Source: Shewanella algicola (lineage in GTDB: Bacteria; Pseudomonadota; Gammaproteobacteria; Enterobacterales; Shewanellaceae). From it: a stretch of DNA of 64,000 bases. How positions within the stretch are numbered: position 1 is the stretch's first letter; each line of letters starts with the position of its first letter. Location of the stretch: the NCBI RefSeq assembly GCF_014648035.1, contig NZ_BMQI01000017.1:23131-87130 (forward strand), written 5' to 3'. This document shows positions 9,284 through 18,891 of the stretch, piece after piece. A program made the position numbers and the translations under genes. Under the pieces are notes generated by a model. It had not been told where the DNA came from and ran no database searches. It saw only the letters and a program-made list of their open reading frames with translations.

Positions 9284-10530
9284 TGCGTAAAGTTACTAGT
9301 ATCGCTACTGCGTTATTACTTTCAGTCTGTTCAAGTGCAATGTTGTCTAGTTCAGCTTTGGCTGCTGAAAAGTGTGAGATTGACAAGCGTCAATCTCGCG
9401 CAGTAGGTACCACTGCAGCTAAAAAAGTTCAAAAATCTTTTGAAGCCTATACAGAAGGTAATTTAGATCAAGCGATTTCAATATTGCTTGAAGCTAATAC
9501 TAAAAACGATTTTGACAAAGCCTATGTCGATCGTATGTTAGGTAACTTCTATGCCGAAAAAGGTCAAATGGGCACAGCAATCAAATATTTAAAGACTGCT
9601 GTTGATGCTGACATTCTTGGTGGCTCAGACCATGCTGCAACACTGCGTTTGTATGCCGATTTGTTACTACAAGAGAAAAAGTTCAAAGAAGCGATTCCAT
9701 ACTATTACAAGTGGATGGAGTTTACCTGTAAGGCTGATGCTCAAATGTATCGTCGTATTGGTATTGCCCACACTGAATTAAAAGAGTGGAATAAGGTTCT
9801 AGAAGTAGCTGATAAAGGTTTATCTTTAGCTGAGGCACCTGATAAAGGTCTGTATCAGATGAAGTTGACCGCTTACTTTAACCAGAAAAAGTACAAAGAA
9901 GCCGTAAATGTATTAGAAGTTATGGTGCCTTTGTTCCAAAGCGATAAGCGCTTATGGGTACAGTTAGCTCAGTTCTACTTAATGACTGAAGATTATGATA
10001 AGTCATTAGCAACTTATGACCTTGCCTATAAAAATGGCTTTTTAGAGACAGACGGTAACATTACTCGTCTTGCTCAATTGTTAGCGCAAAAAGGTTCGCC
10101 TTATAAAGCTGCTACCATTTTCGAAAAGCACATGAAGTCTGGTCTTATTGCTGAAAACGAGAAGAGCTACAGTACTCTTGCTGGTTTTTATCATAATGCT
10201 AAAGAGCTAAAAGAAGCTGCCTCTTACTATGGTAAGGCTGCTGCGGTTAGCAACAAGGGTGAGTTGTTCTTAAAGCAAGGTCGTATTCTTGCTTTAGATC
10301 AAAAATTCAATGATGCTATTCCTGTGCTTAAAAAAGCACTTGATGCAGGAATTGATAACCCAGGTGAAGCTCAATTCGAGTTAGCTTTAGCATACTTAAG
10401 TTTGAAAAAGTACAAGTCAGCTTATAACCGTGCAGTGCTTGCTGCCAACGATAAGAAGACTGAACGTAGTGCAAGAAGCTATATTTCTTATATTAAAGAA
10501 AAAGCGCGTATTCACAACGTCACGCTTTAA
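9283..10530 (+). CDS. TPR-repeat periplasmic protein, last gene of the TonB2 operon
   Basis: This tetratricopeptide protein of 415 aa has an N-terminal signal peptide (cleavage near ALAA/EKCE) and degenerate TPR helices through most of its length (for example near 60-110 and 115-170). It has two Cys residues near 32 and 148. TPR folds bind partner proteins, so it probably organises the TonB2 complex or links it to a receptor. The exact role is not known to me. Its ATG overlaps the tonB2 stop codon (TAATG), so it is part of the same translationally coupled operon. A terminator follows directly. Confidence 0.85.
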   Translation: MRKVTSIATALLLSVCSSAMLSSSALAAEKCEIDKRQSRAVGTTAAKKVQKSFEAYTEGNLDQAISILLEANTKNDFDKAYVDRMLGNFYAEKGQMGTAIKYLKTAVDADILGGSDHAATLRLYADLLLQEKKFKEAIPYYYKWMEFTCKADAQMYRRIGIAHTELKEWNKVLEVADKGLSLAEAPDKGLYQMKLTAYFNQKKYKEAVNVLEVMVPLFQSDKRLWVQLAQFYLMTEDYDKSLATYDLAYKNGFLETDGNITRLAQLLAQKGSPYKAATIFEKHMKSGLIAENEKSYSTLAGFYHNAKELKEAASYYGKAAAVSNKGELFLKQGRILALDQKFNDAIPVLKKALDAGIDNPGEAQFELALAYLSLKKYKSAYNRAVLAANDKKTERSARSYISYIKEKARIHNVTL

Positions 10531-10545
10531 CTGCTCAAAGCATTT

Positions 10546-10575
10546 AAAAAAAGCCCCTTTTAGGGGCTTTTTTAT
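10546..10575 (+). terminator. Terminator of the TonB2 operon
   Basis: The stem AAGCCCC-tttta-GGGGCTT, with A-rich upstream and T-rich downstream flanks, lies 15 bp after the TPR gene. Confidence 0.92.
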
Positions 10576-10781
10576 TGCTCTTTATCAATAGATTTTGAAG
10601 CGTTAAATGTTAAATTGTTAATTTATGTGTATTTGAATAAGTTTAGTTTCATGTATGGCTTGGCATAGATACAATATAAGTATCGTGTTTTGGTTTCTGT
10701 TTGTTACCAATGATTAACGTCAGGCATGTGTACTGACGACTCATAGTTAATGAGCTTGTGCTGTGTTAAGGAATAATAACA

Positions 10782-12611
10782 ATGAATAAAACTTTTTTGG
10801 CACTGTCTGTGTCACTATTATTAGCGACTCAGGGGTGTTCTGATAGTGCTAAAACATCTGAGCCAGTCAATTCGGCTCCATCTTCTGTAGCACAAGCTGC
10901 AGAGCAAACGGCCTCAGAGAAGTATCTCGCAATGGTTGATGCTTTTTTTAATGAACAACTGAAGCTAGAACCCATATACGCCACTTTTGTGGGTGTAAAT
11001 GAATATAACGACCAATTTGGTGGTTCATTAACTGAAGAGTACTTAAAGCAACGTCATGAACTCAATAGCCGCTACTTTAGTCAAGCAAAATCCATTGATG
11101 TTGATCAGCTCTCTGCTTCGCTAAAATTAAGCTATGACATGTTTATCTATGATCGCAACATGGCGTTGATTGGCGAATCTTATCCTGAACATTTTTTACC
11201 GATTAACCAGTTCTACAGCACGGTATTTACTATGGTACAACTCGGTACCGGTGAAAGTGCACAGCCTTTTAAAACGGTTGAAGATTATCAACATTGGTTA
11301 TCTCGTTTACGTGGTTTCATTAAATGGACTGAATTAGCTCAACAGCGTATGGATGAAGGTATTGCCAGTAAAGTGGTGTTGCCTAAAGTGTTGGTTGAGC
11401 GGATCATTCCTCAATTAGATGCTCAGCTAGTCGACTCGGCTCAAAATAGCTTATTTTATTCACCAATCAATTTATTACCAGACAGTTTTACTGCAGAGCA
11501 AAAAGCCGATCTTACACAACAATATACTGCAATTATTGACGCTGAGTTATTACCTGCCTTGAAAGGGCTGCGTGATTATATTCAACAAGTTTACTTACCT
11601 AAATCGCGCGCATCTGACGGATGGTGGGGATTACCCAATGGCAAAGATTGGTATCAACATCTTGCGAATAGTCATACCACAACCACACTTCCAGTAGATG
11701 AAATTCATCAAATAGGTTTGTCTGAAGTGGCACGTATTTTATCTGAAATGGATAAAGTCAGAGAGCAAGTCGGCTTTAAAGGTGATTTGACCTCATTTTT
11801 TGCATCGTTATCGTCTGAACCGCAATATTTCTTCACCGATAAACAAGATTTGATTGATGGTTATATGACCATTAAAGATAAAATTAATGCCGTATTACCG
11901 CAATATTTCGATGTTATGCCAAAAGCTGATTATATCGTCAAACCAGTTGAAACATTTAGAGAAAAGTCGGCGGCTGGAGCATCTTATGAAAGCCCTGCAG
12001 TTGATGGTTCTCGTCCTGGCATCTTCTATATCAACACTTATAATTTAAAAGCTCAGCCTAAATGGGGTATGACAACGTTATCACTACATGAAGCAGCTCC
12101 GGGTCATCATTTTCAAATTGCGATTAAGCAAGAGTTAACCGATGTGCCTGAGTTCCAACGTTTTCAAGGCTATACCGCTTTTGAAGAAGGTTGGGCTTTG
12201 TATGCTGAATACTTAGGTATTGAAATGGGTGTGTTTAATGATCCGTACCAATACTTTGGTAAGCTTTCTGATGAAATGCTGCGTGCAATGCGTTTGGTTG
12301 TCGATACCGGTCTACATGCTAAAGGTTGGAGTCGTGAACAAGCGATTCAATATATGAAAGATAACTCACCTATGGCAGAGTCTGATATCGTTGCCGAAGT
12401 AGAGCGCTACATGGCTATACCGGGTCAAGCTTTGTCTTACAAAGTGGGGCAGTTAACCATTTTACGTTTACGCGCAGATGCCGAAAAAGCCCTGGGCGAT
12501 AAGTTTGATTTAAAAGGTTTCCACGATCAGCTATTAACGACCGGTTCGTTACCGATGGCTGTGATGGAAGATAAAATTGCAGATTGGATAAAAGCTGAGT
12601 TGGCTAAATAA
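10782..12611 (+). CDS. DUF885 family putative lipoprotein, predicted metalloprotein
   Basis: This is a 609-aa DUF885 protein. The N-terminus is a signal peptide with a degenerate lipobox (TQGC, Cys19), so it is probably an outer membrane-anchored or periplasmic lipoprotein. The family contains a zinc-binding HExxxHH-like signature, seen here as LHEAAPGHHFQ near residues 442-452, with a second acidic helix FEEGWALYAEYLG about 25 residues later. This pattern resembles metallopeptidases, and a peptidase role is plausible, but the substrate is unknown. It is monocistronic with GGAATAATAAC before the ATG. No terminator hairpin is obvious before the next gene. Confidence 0.85.
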   Translation: MNKTFLALSVSLLLATQGCSDSAKTSEPVNSAPSSVAQAAEQTASEKYLAMVDAFFNEQLKLEPIYATFVGVNEYNDQFGGSLTEEYLKQRHELNSRYFSQAKSIDVDQLSASLKLSYDMFIYDRNMALIGESYPEHFLPINQFYSTVFTMVQLGTGESAQPFKTVEDYQHWLSRLRGFIKWTELAQQRMDEGIASKVVLPKVLVERIIPQLDAQLVDSAQNSLFYSPINLLPDSFTAEQKADLTQQYTAIIDAELLPALKGLRDYIQQVYLPKSRASDGWWGLPNGKDWYQHLANSHTTTTLPVDEIHQIGLSEVARILSEMDKVREQVGFKGDLTSFFASLSSEPQYFFTDKQDLIDGYMTIKDKINAVLPQYFDVMPKADYIVKPVETFREKSAAGASYESPAVDGSRPGIFYINTYNLKAQPKWGMTTLSLHEAAPGHHFQIAIKQELTDVPEFQRFQGYTAFEEGWALYAEYLGIEMGVFNDPYQYFGKLSDEMLRAMRLVVDTGLHAKGWSREQAIQYMKDNSPMAESDIVAEVERYMAIPGQALSYKVGQLTILRLRADAEKALGDKFDLKGFHDQLLTTGSLPMAVMEDKIADWIKAELAK

Positions 12612-12693
12612 CTGTAGTAGGCAGTATGTCATCTTAGTGTCATTATGTTAGTGTTATTTTTTAATTTATAAATATTCGTTTAGGAGCCGTCAT

Positions 12694-12972
12694 ATGGTAC
12701 AAGCAACAGCAAGACATTTACTGGTTAGCACGCAAGAGCAATGCGAAACGTTAAAACAACAAATCGAAGCAGGTGCTGATTTTGCTGATGTTGCAAAAGC
12801 GAATTCTTCTTGTCCTTCTGGTGCGCAAGGTGGTGAGTTAGGTTCATTTGGCCCAGGTATGATGGTTAAAGAGTTTGATGAAGTGGTGTTCAGTGCGCCG
12901 TTAAACGTTGTACAAGGCCCGGTAAAAACTCAATTTGGTTATCATTTACTTGAAGTGACTAGCCGTGGTTAA
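12694..12972 (+). CDS. ppiC: Parvulin-type peptidyl-prolyl cis-trans isomerase
   Basis: This small cytosolic PPIase is 92 aa, matching E. coli PpiC (93 aa). It is a bare rotamase domain: the start ARHLLVSTQEQCETLK, central SSCPSGAQGGELGSFGPG, and C-terminal FGYHLLEV are parvulin hallmarks. It has no signal peptide, so it folds cytoplasmic proteins. The ribosome binding site AGGAG lies before the ATG. It is its own transcription unit with a terminator right after. Confidence 0.95.
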   Translation: MVQATARHLLVSTQEQCETLKQQIEAGADFADVAKANSSCPSGAQGGELGSFGPGMMVKEFDEVVFSAPLNVVQGPVKTQFGYHLLEVTSRG

Positions 12973-12993
12973 TGCGTAAAGCATTGACTGTTT

Positions 12994-13021
12994 AAATGGC
13001 AGCTTAGGCTGCCATTTTTTT
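12994..13021 (+). terminator. Terminator of ppiC
   Basis: The stem AATGGCAGC-ttag-GCTGCCATT is followed by a T-run. Confidence 0.93.
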
Positions 13022-13058
13022 ATCCTTTTATTTATTCCGTTTAAAAAGTAATGATCCG

Positions 13059-13598
13059 ATGATGAAAACCATACTTTATAGTGACAGGTTGCAGTTACGG
13101 GACTTAACGTCTGCTGATTGGCCTAATTTTTTGTGTCTGTAATTAGATGAGAACGTTCAGCAATATATACGGCCTGTCGATACTGAAGACAACCTAAAAA
13201 AGAGCTTTGAACAACGCAATCGACTTTATCAGTTTGAAAGCGGTCAATGGTTATCATTGGTTATTGAGCGTCTCGATAATCAGCAATTTGTTGGGCTGAT
13301 TGGGTTTCGATGTGACGATTTAGCGTTAAAACGGGCTGAGGTCGGTTACCTTATTGCACCTGAACAGCAGGGGAATGGTTATGCAACTGAGAGTTTACGC
13401 ACCGTTATTGACTGGGGGGCGTTGCAATTTGAAATGCATAAATATATCGCTCTTTGTTGCCATGAAAACCTAGCGTCTCGTAAAGTGCTCGAAAACGTTG
13501 GTTTTGTCCAAGAGGGCACGTTAAGACAAAATACCTGTATTAACCAGCAATGGTTTGACGATTGTTACTTTGGTTTACTAACGTCGCAACGGGTGTAA
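13059..13598 (+). pseudogene. GNAT (RimJ/RimL-like) acetyltransferase with in-frame stop
   Basis: Reading from the ATG at 13059 (or 13062) gives an N-terminus typical of RimJ/RimL-type acetyltransferases (TILYSDRLQLRDLTSADWPNF). A TAA at 13140-13142 interrupts it after 27 codons. The same frame continues without a shift through the acetyl-CoA-binding region (VGYLIAPEQQGNGYATESL) and the family's C-terminal NVGFVQEGTLRQN segment to the stop at 13596-13598, 179 codons in all. GAA, CAA or AAA to TAA would explain it with one base change. Reinitiation downstream (a TTG at 13257) would lose the first strands of the fold. A sequencing error or a real recent inactivation are both possible. Confidence 0.8.
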
Positions 13599-13687
13599 CT
13601 TTTTAGTTAATACATTTCAAAATATAAAAATATTTGCTCTATGGACTGTTTTCTATTGGGCATTTGTCACATAATACGTAATACAAG

Positions 13688-13702
13688 TGAAAACTATTCT
13701 CG
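13688..13702 (+). promoter_or_regulatory. Candidate Fur box upstream of feoAB
   Basis: TGAAAACTATTCTCG fits the 7-1-7 Fur model (TGAnAAT-N-ATTnTCA) at about 11 or 12 of 14 positions. It lies 94 bp before feoA, where repression by Fe-Fur would be expected. The match is imperfect, so this is tentative. Confidence 0.4.
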
Positions 13703-13795
13703 TTAGCAGCTTAAACTTTGATCTAGATTCGAGTTTAACTTGCAAAGCTCAGATAAAATTTCATACGTTATTAATGTTGTTGAAGGTAGTGCTAC

Positions 13796-14035
13796 ATGAA
13801 ACTGAGTGAACTCAACCCCGGAGATTGCGCAATCATCTCTCAAATAGGTCAATTAACATTACCTCAAACCGTAAAGCGTAAGTTGTTATCGATGGGCATC
13901 ACTCCCAACACGCATTTTTCTTTTATCCGCCGAGCACCAATGGGCACAGGTGTTGAACTTAATTTACGTGGCAGTAAATTATGCATGCGTCGCGATTTAG
14001 CCGATATCATTGAGGTAGTAATAACGAATGACTAA
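13796..14035 (+). CDS. feoA: FeoA ferrous iron transport accessory protein
   Basis: This is a small SH3-like cytoplasmic protein (79 aa) that supports FeoB-mediated Fe(II) uptake. The sequence shows the FeoA pattern: LSELNPGDCAIISQI at the start, KRKLLSMGITPNT in the middle, and ELNLRGSKLCMRRDLADIIEV at the end. It overlaps feoB by 8 bp, so the two are translated together. No feoC is visible after feoB. Confidence 0.96.
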   Translation: MKLSELNPGDCAIISQIGQLTLPQTVKRKLLSMGITPNTHFSFIRRAPMGTGVELNLRGSKLCMRRDLADIIEVVITND

Positions 14036-16340
14036 ACAATTCCATTGCGTCACCGTCGGTAATCCAAATGCCGGTAAATCAACCCTTTTTAATGCATTAA
14101 CTGGTTCAAGCCAGCAAGTGGGTAATTGGTCTGGCGTGACCGTTGAGAAAAAAACCGGTCAATTTAGCTATTCAGGCAACGATATTTTATTAACCGATTT
14201 ACCCGGTATTTATGATTTGCTTCCTGCCGGTAACAGCTGTGATTGTTCGTTAGATGAACAAATTGCACAAAACTACTTAGCGAACCAACAAGTCGATGCG
14301 ATTATTAACTTAGTTGATGCCACAAACGTTGAGCGTCATCTATACCTGACCACGCAGCTACGTGAGTTAGGCATCCCCGTTATTGTGGTGATTAATAAAA
14401 TTGATGCGGCTAAAAGGCTTGGGATCACTATCGATGTCGAGCAGATGTCTGCTCGTTTAGGTTGCCCTGTCATTGCGATTTGCTCTCGTCGTCAAGCAGA
14501 TGTTGAACAAGTCCAAGCTAAAATTCTTACGCTATTGCAAAGCGATACAGCGACAGAGCCTCTTGCGTTGCAATACCCTGCAGACATTGAAGCCAGTATC
14601 AAAGCGTTACAGCTTCAAAATGGCAATCAAGGCCTTGGCGCGTTAAGTCGCGGCCAAGCATTATCTATTCTAGCCAATTGCCATGGCAATGCATGTGGTA
14701 CAAGTGAAGTACAACTGCATGACACTGTACAGCAATGCTCTCAACGTGCAGAGCAAAACGGTGATGATATTGAAATTATGATTGCGACTACGCGTTATGA
14801 TTTTGTACAACAAGCATTTGAAGCTGCAGTTAATCAAGGCAAACACATCAGTGTGTCAGACCGATTAGATAATGCGGTTCTGCATCCTGTTCTGGGTATT
14901 CCTGTATTCCTGTTCGTTATGTACTTGATGTTTCTATTCAGTATCAACGTGGGTAACTCGTTTATCGACTTTTTCGATATTACGGCCGGAGCGATATTTG
15001 TTGACCACTTTGGGGCATTATTGGTCTCTATGGGCTCTCCCGATTGGCTAGTGACTATTTTAGCCGGTGGTGTAGGGCAAGGTATTCAAACGGTTGCGAC
15101 ATTTATTCCTGTTGTAGCTGCATTATTTTTAGCATTATCTGTGTTAGAAGCATCAGGTTATATGGCCCGTGCAGCCTTTGTTGTTGACGGTTTAATGCGC
15201 CGCATTGGTTTACCTGGTAAAGCATTCGTCCCTATGATTGTCGGTTTTGGCTGTTCTGTACCTGCGATTATGGCTACCAGAACCCTAGGCAGTGAACGCG
15301 AGCGTATTGTGACAGGCATGATGGCTCCCTTTATGTCATGCAGTGCACGCTTACCTGTTTACGCGTTATTCGCTGCAGCATTTTTCCCACAATCAGGACA
15401 AAACTTAGTCTTTTTACTTTATATTATCGGTATTTTTGCCGCGATTGGGACTGGTTTATTATTACGTAAAACGGTATTGCCTGGCACAAGTAGCGCAGTC
15501 GTAATGGAACTGCCAAGTTATGAAATGCCTAAAGCTAAAGCGGTATTTTCTCGCACCACTAAGCGAACCAAAAGCTTTATTAAAGGTGCCGGTAAAACCA
15601 TTATTATTGTTGTTACCCTGCTTAACTTTGTTAATGCAATTGGTACCGATGGCTCTTTTGGTCACGAAGACAGTAAAGAATCGCTATTGAGTGTGGCAAG
15701 TCAGCAAGTTACACCATTATTTGCGCCAATGGGTATTGAGCAAGACAACTGGGCTGCGACAGTGGGGATCATTACCGGGATTTTCGCGAAAGAAGCGGTA
15801 GTGGGTACTTTAAACAGCTTGTACAGCAGCAGCGAAGGTGATGAAGAAGAAATGCTATCAATATGGGATAGTGTGAAAGTCGGCTTAGCGACTATACCCA
15901 CTAACTTGTTAGGTATTGAGCCTGATGACCCATTGTCGATTGCCATTGCCAGTATTACCGATATAGATGAGGCTGCAGTTGAGTTGTCGGTTGACTCATC
16001 AACATTCAGTGCTCTACAAACAGGCTTTAAGAGTCAGTTAGCCGCTTTCTCTTATTTACTGTTCATTTTATTGTATACCCCTTGTGTGGCTGCTATGGGC
16101 GCATTAGTGAATGAGTTTGGTGCTAAATGGGCGCGATTTGCCGCAGTTTGGACTTTCTCTTTAGCATACGGTTCAGCAACGGTGATTTATCAAGGTGCGA
16201 CGTTCTCTGCTCATCCACTACAATCGGCTTGTTGGATCGGCTTTTTTGCGGTGGCCTTGGTCGGTTTCTACATGTGGTTGAGTAAAAAAGGCAGACAAGC
16301 ACAGCAAATTATTCCCGGCATTCGTATTGTCACTGAATAG
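14028..16340 (+). CDS. feoB: FeoB ferrous iron transporter
   Basis: This is the inner membrane Fe(II) importer with an N-terminal G domain, 770 aa (E. coli 773). Visible motifs are G1 GNPNAGKST (11-19), the switch segment GVTVEKK, G3 DLPGIYDL near 57-64, and G4 NKID near 124. A helical spacer follows, then two gate regions with the conserved Cys-containing FGCSVPAIMATRTL and FMSCSARLPVY. It would act in anoxic or microoxic conditions, which fits a respiring metal reducer. The upstream Fur-like sequence suggests iron control. A terminator follows. Confidence 0.97.
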   Translation: MTKQFHCVTVGNPNAGKSTLFNALTGSSQQVGNWSGVTVEKKTGQFSYSGNDILLTDLPGIYDLLPAGNSCDCSLDEQIAQNYLANQQVDAIINLVDATNVERHLYLTTQLRELGIPVIVVINKIDAAKRLGITIDVEQMSARLGCPVIAICSRRQADVEQVQAKILTLLQSDTATEPLALQYPADIEASIKALQLQNGNQGLGALSRGQALSILANCHGNACGTSEVQLHDTVQQCSQRAEQNGDDIEIMIATTRYDFVQQAFEAAVNQGKHISVSDRLDNAVLHPVLGIPVFLFVMYLMFLFSINVGNSFIDFFDITAGAIFVDHFGALLVSMGSPDWLVTILAGGVGQGIQTVATFIPVVAALFLALSVLEASGYMARAAFVVDGLMRRIGLPGKAFVPMIVGFGCSVPAIMATRTLGSERERIVTGMMAPFMSCSARLPVYALFAAAFFPQSGQNLVFLLYIIGIFAAIGTGLLLRKTVLPGTSSAVVMELPSYEMPKAKAVFSRTTKRTKSFIKGAGKTIIIVVTLLNFVNAIGTDGSFGHEDSKESLLSVASQQVTPLFAPMGIEQDNWAATVGIITGIFAKEAVVGTLNSLYSSSEGDEEEMLSIWDSVKVGLATIPTNLLGIEPDDPLSIAIASITDIDEAAVELSVDSSTFSALQTGFKSQLAAFSYLLFILLYTPCVAAMGALVNEFGAKWARFAAVWTFSLAYGSATVIYQGATFSAHPLQSACWIGFFAVALVGFYMWLSKKGRQAQQIIPGIRIVTE

Positions 16341-16366
16341 TCCTTGTTGATCTGAATGATTCTTCT

Positions 16367-16393
16367 AAAACCCAGCATTGCTGGGTTTTTTGT
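16367..16393 (+). terminator. Terminator of feoAB
   Basis: The stem AAAACCCAGCA-tt-TGCTGGGTTTT is followed by further T residues. Confidence 0.92.
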
Positions 16394-16557
16394 TTATATT
16401 CGTAGTAAACACACTCACAGCGCGAGTTTGTTTTACGCTATTTGGCATTTTTTGTTTATCTGACTAACTTTTTCGATACTAGTAGTTGTAACTACTGAAG
16501 ATCTGTAGGATCATCTGTTTTTTATTCATATTGCCATTGTGTGCCAAGAGGAATTCC

Positions 16558-18228
16558 ATGAGTCATGTGGACACCGAAGTACGTCCTAGTAACTTCATTC
16601 GTAATATCATAGACGAAGACCTAAGTAGCGGTAAGCACAACCATGTTCATACTCGTTTCCCGCCAGAACCTAACGGTTTTTTGCATATTGGACACGCTAA
16701 GTCTATATGCTTAAATTTTGGTATTGCGAAAGATTACCAAGGTCAATGTAACTTACGTTTTGATGATACTAACCCTGAAAAAGAAGACATCAACTATGTG
16801 AAGTCTATTCAGGAAGATGTACATTGGTTGGGCTTCGAATGGGCTGGCGATATACGTTATTCATCAAATTACTTTGATCAATTGCATCAATACGCTGTTG
16901 AACTTATTAGCAAAGGGCTTGCTTATGTTTGCTTTTTAAATAGCGAACAAACTCGTGAGTATCGTGGCACTTTAAAAGAGCCTGGTAAAAATAGCCCTTA
17001 CCGTGACACGACCCCTGAAGAAAACCTCGCACTGTTCGAAAAAATGCGTAAAGGTGAATTCAAAGAGGGTGAATGTGCACTGCGCGCAAAAATCGATATG
17101 GCATCACCCTTTATGTGTATGCGTGATCCGGTGATATACCGTATCCGTTTTGCACATCATCACCAAACCGGTGACAAGTGGTGTATTTACCCAATGTACG
17201 ATTTTACACATTGTATCTCTGATGCAATTGAAAACATTACTCACTCAATTTGTACGTTAGAGTTTCAAGATAACCGTCGTTTGTACGATTGGGTGTTAGA
17301 TCATTTAGATGATTTCCAGGCGCCAAACCGCACTCGTCAATATGAGTTTTCTCGTTTAAATCTTGAATACACATTGATGTCTAAACGTAAGCTAAATGAT
17401 TTAGTGACCCGCAAATTAGTTGACGGCTGGGATGACCCTCGTATGCCAACCATTGCAGGTTTACGTCGTCGCGGTTATACACCAGCTTCTATTCGCGAGT
17501 TTTGTCTGCGTATTGGTGTCACTAAGCAAGAAAACCTGGTTGAAGTCGGCATGTTAGATGCCTGTATTCGTGAAGAGTTAAATGAGCATGCACCTCGTGC
17601 AATGGCAGTATTAAGACCCATTAAAGTGGTTATTGAAAACTACCCAAATGCACAACCAGAAGCAATCACGGCACCTGCTCATCCAAATAATGAAGCTATG
17701 GGTACCCGTGAGCTGTCTTTTGGTCGTGAATTATTTATTGATGTTGAAGACTTCAAAGAAGAAGCCAATAAACACTTTAAACGTCTTGTATTAGGTAAAG
17801 AAGTCCGTTTACGTAATGCCTACATCATTAAAGCTGAACGCTGTGACAAAGATGCTGACGGTAATGTGACGACAGTCTACTGTAGCTATGATGCAGATAC
17901 GTTAGGTAAAAATCCTGCTGATGGACGCAAAGTAAAAGGCGTTATCCATTGGGTGGAAGCAAGCACGGCAAAACCTGCTGAATTCCGTCTATATGACCGT
18001 TTATTTACAGATGTAAACCCTGCAGCATTTGAAACCGTAGATGAAGTGATTAATCCACAGTCGTTAGTGGTTGTTCACGGTTTAGTTGAGCCTAGTTTGG
18101 TCAATGCGCCTGCTGAAAAAGCGTATCAGTTTGAGCGTGAAGGTTACTTCTGTGCAGACAACAAAGATTCTTCTGCTGAACACTTAGTCTTTAATTTAAC
18201 CGTACCACTACGTGATACTTTCTCTTAG
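16558..18228 (+). CDS. glnS: Glutaminyl-tRNA synthetase
   Basis: This enzyme charges tRNA-Gln with glutamine. The class I motifs are present: [15 protein letters not shown] (HIGH) near residue 35 and the KMSKS equivalent LMSKRKL near 270. The protein is 556 aa, matching E. coli (554). I chose the ATG at 16558 over an in-frame upstream start because AGAGGAA is correctly spaced before it and the N-terminus ([14 protein letters not shown]) then matches the family. It is monocistronic with its own terminator. Confidence 0.98.
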   Translation: MSHVDTEVRPSNFIRNIIDEDLSSGKHNHVHTRFPPEPNGFLHIGHAKSICLNFGIAKDYQGQCNLRFDDTNPEKEDINYVKSIQEDVHWLGFEWAGDIRYSSNYFDQLHQYAVELISKGLAYVCFLNSEQTREYRGTLKEPGKNSPYRDTTPEENLALFEKMRKGEFKEGECALRAKIDMASPFMCMRDPVIYRIRFAHHHQTGDKWCIYPMYDFTHCISDAIENITHSICTLEFQDNRRLYDWVLDHLDDFQAPNRTRQYEFSRLNLEYTLMSKRKLNDLVTRKLVDGWDDPRMPTIAGLRRRGYTPASIREFCLRIGVTKQENLVEVGMLDACIREELNEHAPRAMAVLRPIKVVIENYPNAQPEAITAPAHPNNEAMGTRELSFGRELFIDVEDFKEEANKHFKRLVLGKEVRLRNAYIIKAERCDKDADGNVTTVYCSYDADTLGKNPADGRKVKGVIHWVEASTAKPAEFRLYDRLFTDVNPAAFETVDEVINPQSLVVVHGLVEPSLVNAPAEKAYQFEREGYFCADNKDSSAEHLVFNLTVPLRDTFS

Positions 18229-18251
18229 TGTTTACCGTTAAATAACCCAAT

Positions 18252-18280
18252 AAAAAAGGCGCTCAAAGCGCCTTTTTTAT
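18252..18280 (+). terminator. Terminator between glnS and the convergent Yip1 gene
   Basis: The stem AAAAAAGGCGCT-caa-AGCGCCTTTTTT is symmetrical with A and T flanks, so it can serve glnS and the convergent gene on the minus strand. Confidence 0.93.
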
Positions 18281-18294
18281 TGTATTGAAACCAG

Positions 18295-18891
18295 CTATTG
18301 TAACATAGGGCCAAAGCCTACGCTCCATAAAATAACACTACTTGCCATCAGTGCAACTAGCAACACTAAGCCTGCCGTGACAACTGAACTAGCATAAATA
18401 AAGCCTTTTTCTTCAGGTATGTTCATGATGATTGGCACGCCCGCGTACAGAAGATAGACCGAATAGGTTAAGCCTATTAATCCTACGACCATAATAAACC
18501 ACAATACAGGGTATAACGCGGCTAATCCAACCATAAATAAAGGGGTTGCAGTATAAGCTGCTAGTTCTAATGCTTGAGTATATGTTGGGTCAGCATCAAA
18601 GGTTTTACCCATCCAATAGGCTAAGTAAGCCAATGCTAACACCCCAAATATTAAGCCAAAGTACATGCCAATCGACATAAACATGGCGCTTTTAGGTGTT
18701 AAAAATAGCAATTCGCCAGCCCCTGGATGCCAACCAATGTGTGCGGTGGCAAAATAAGAGCAAATAGCAGGAATTAGCGCGATAAGTAATACATGACTTA
18801 AGCTGCTTTTCAGCGCTTCATGGTTTTTTTCAATTGTTTGCCACTCTTGTTTCGGATGAGTGTATAGCCCCATTAAGTGATTCAGTACCAT
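18295..18891 (-). CDS. Yip1-family inner membrane protein
   Basis: This 198-aa multi-pass membrane protein has about five hydrophobic helices and the N-terminal phrase MGLYTHPKQEWQTIEK, characteristic of bacterial Yip1 domain (PF04893) proteins of gammaproteobacteria. Function is not established. AAGGA precedes the ATG. Upstream on this strand lies a hairpin-rich stretch (18892-19070) that could be a structured leader. It stands alone. Confidence 0.85.
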   Translation of the reverse strand: MVLNHLMGLYTHPKQEWQTIEKNHEALKSSLSHVLLIALIPAICSYFATAHIGWHPGAGELLFLTPKSAMFMSIGMYFGLIFGVLALAYLAYWMGKTFDADPTYTQALELAAYTATPLFMVGLAALYPVLWFIMVVGLIGLTYSVYLLYAGVPIIMNIPEEKGFIYASSVVTAGLVLLVALMASSVILWSVGFGPMLQ

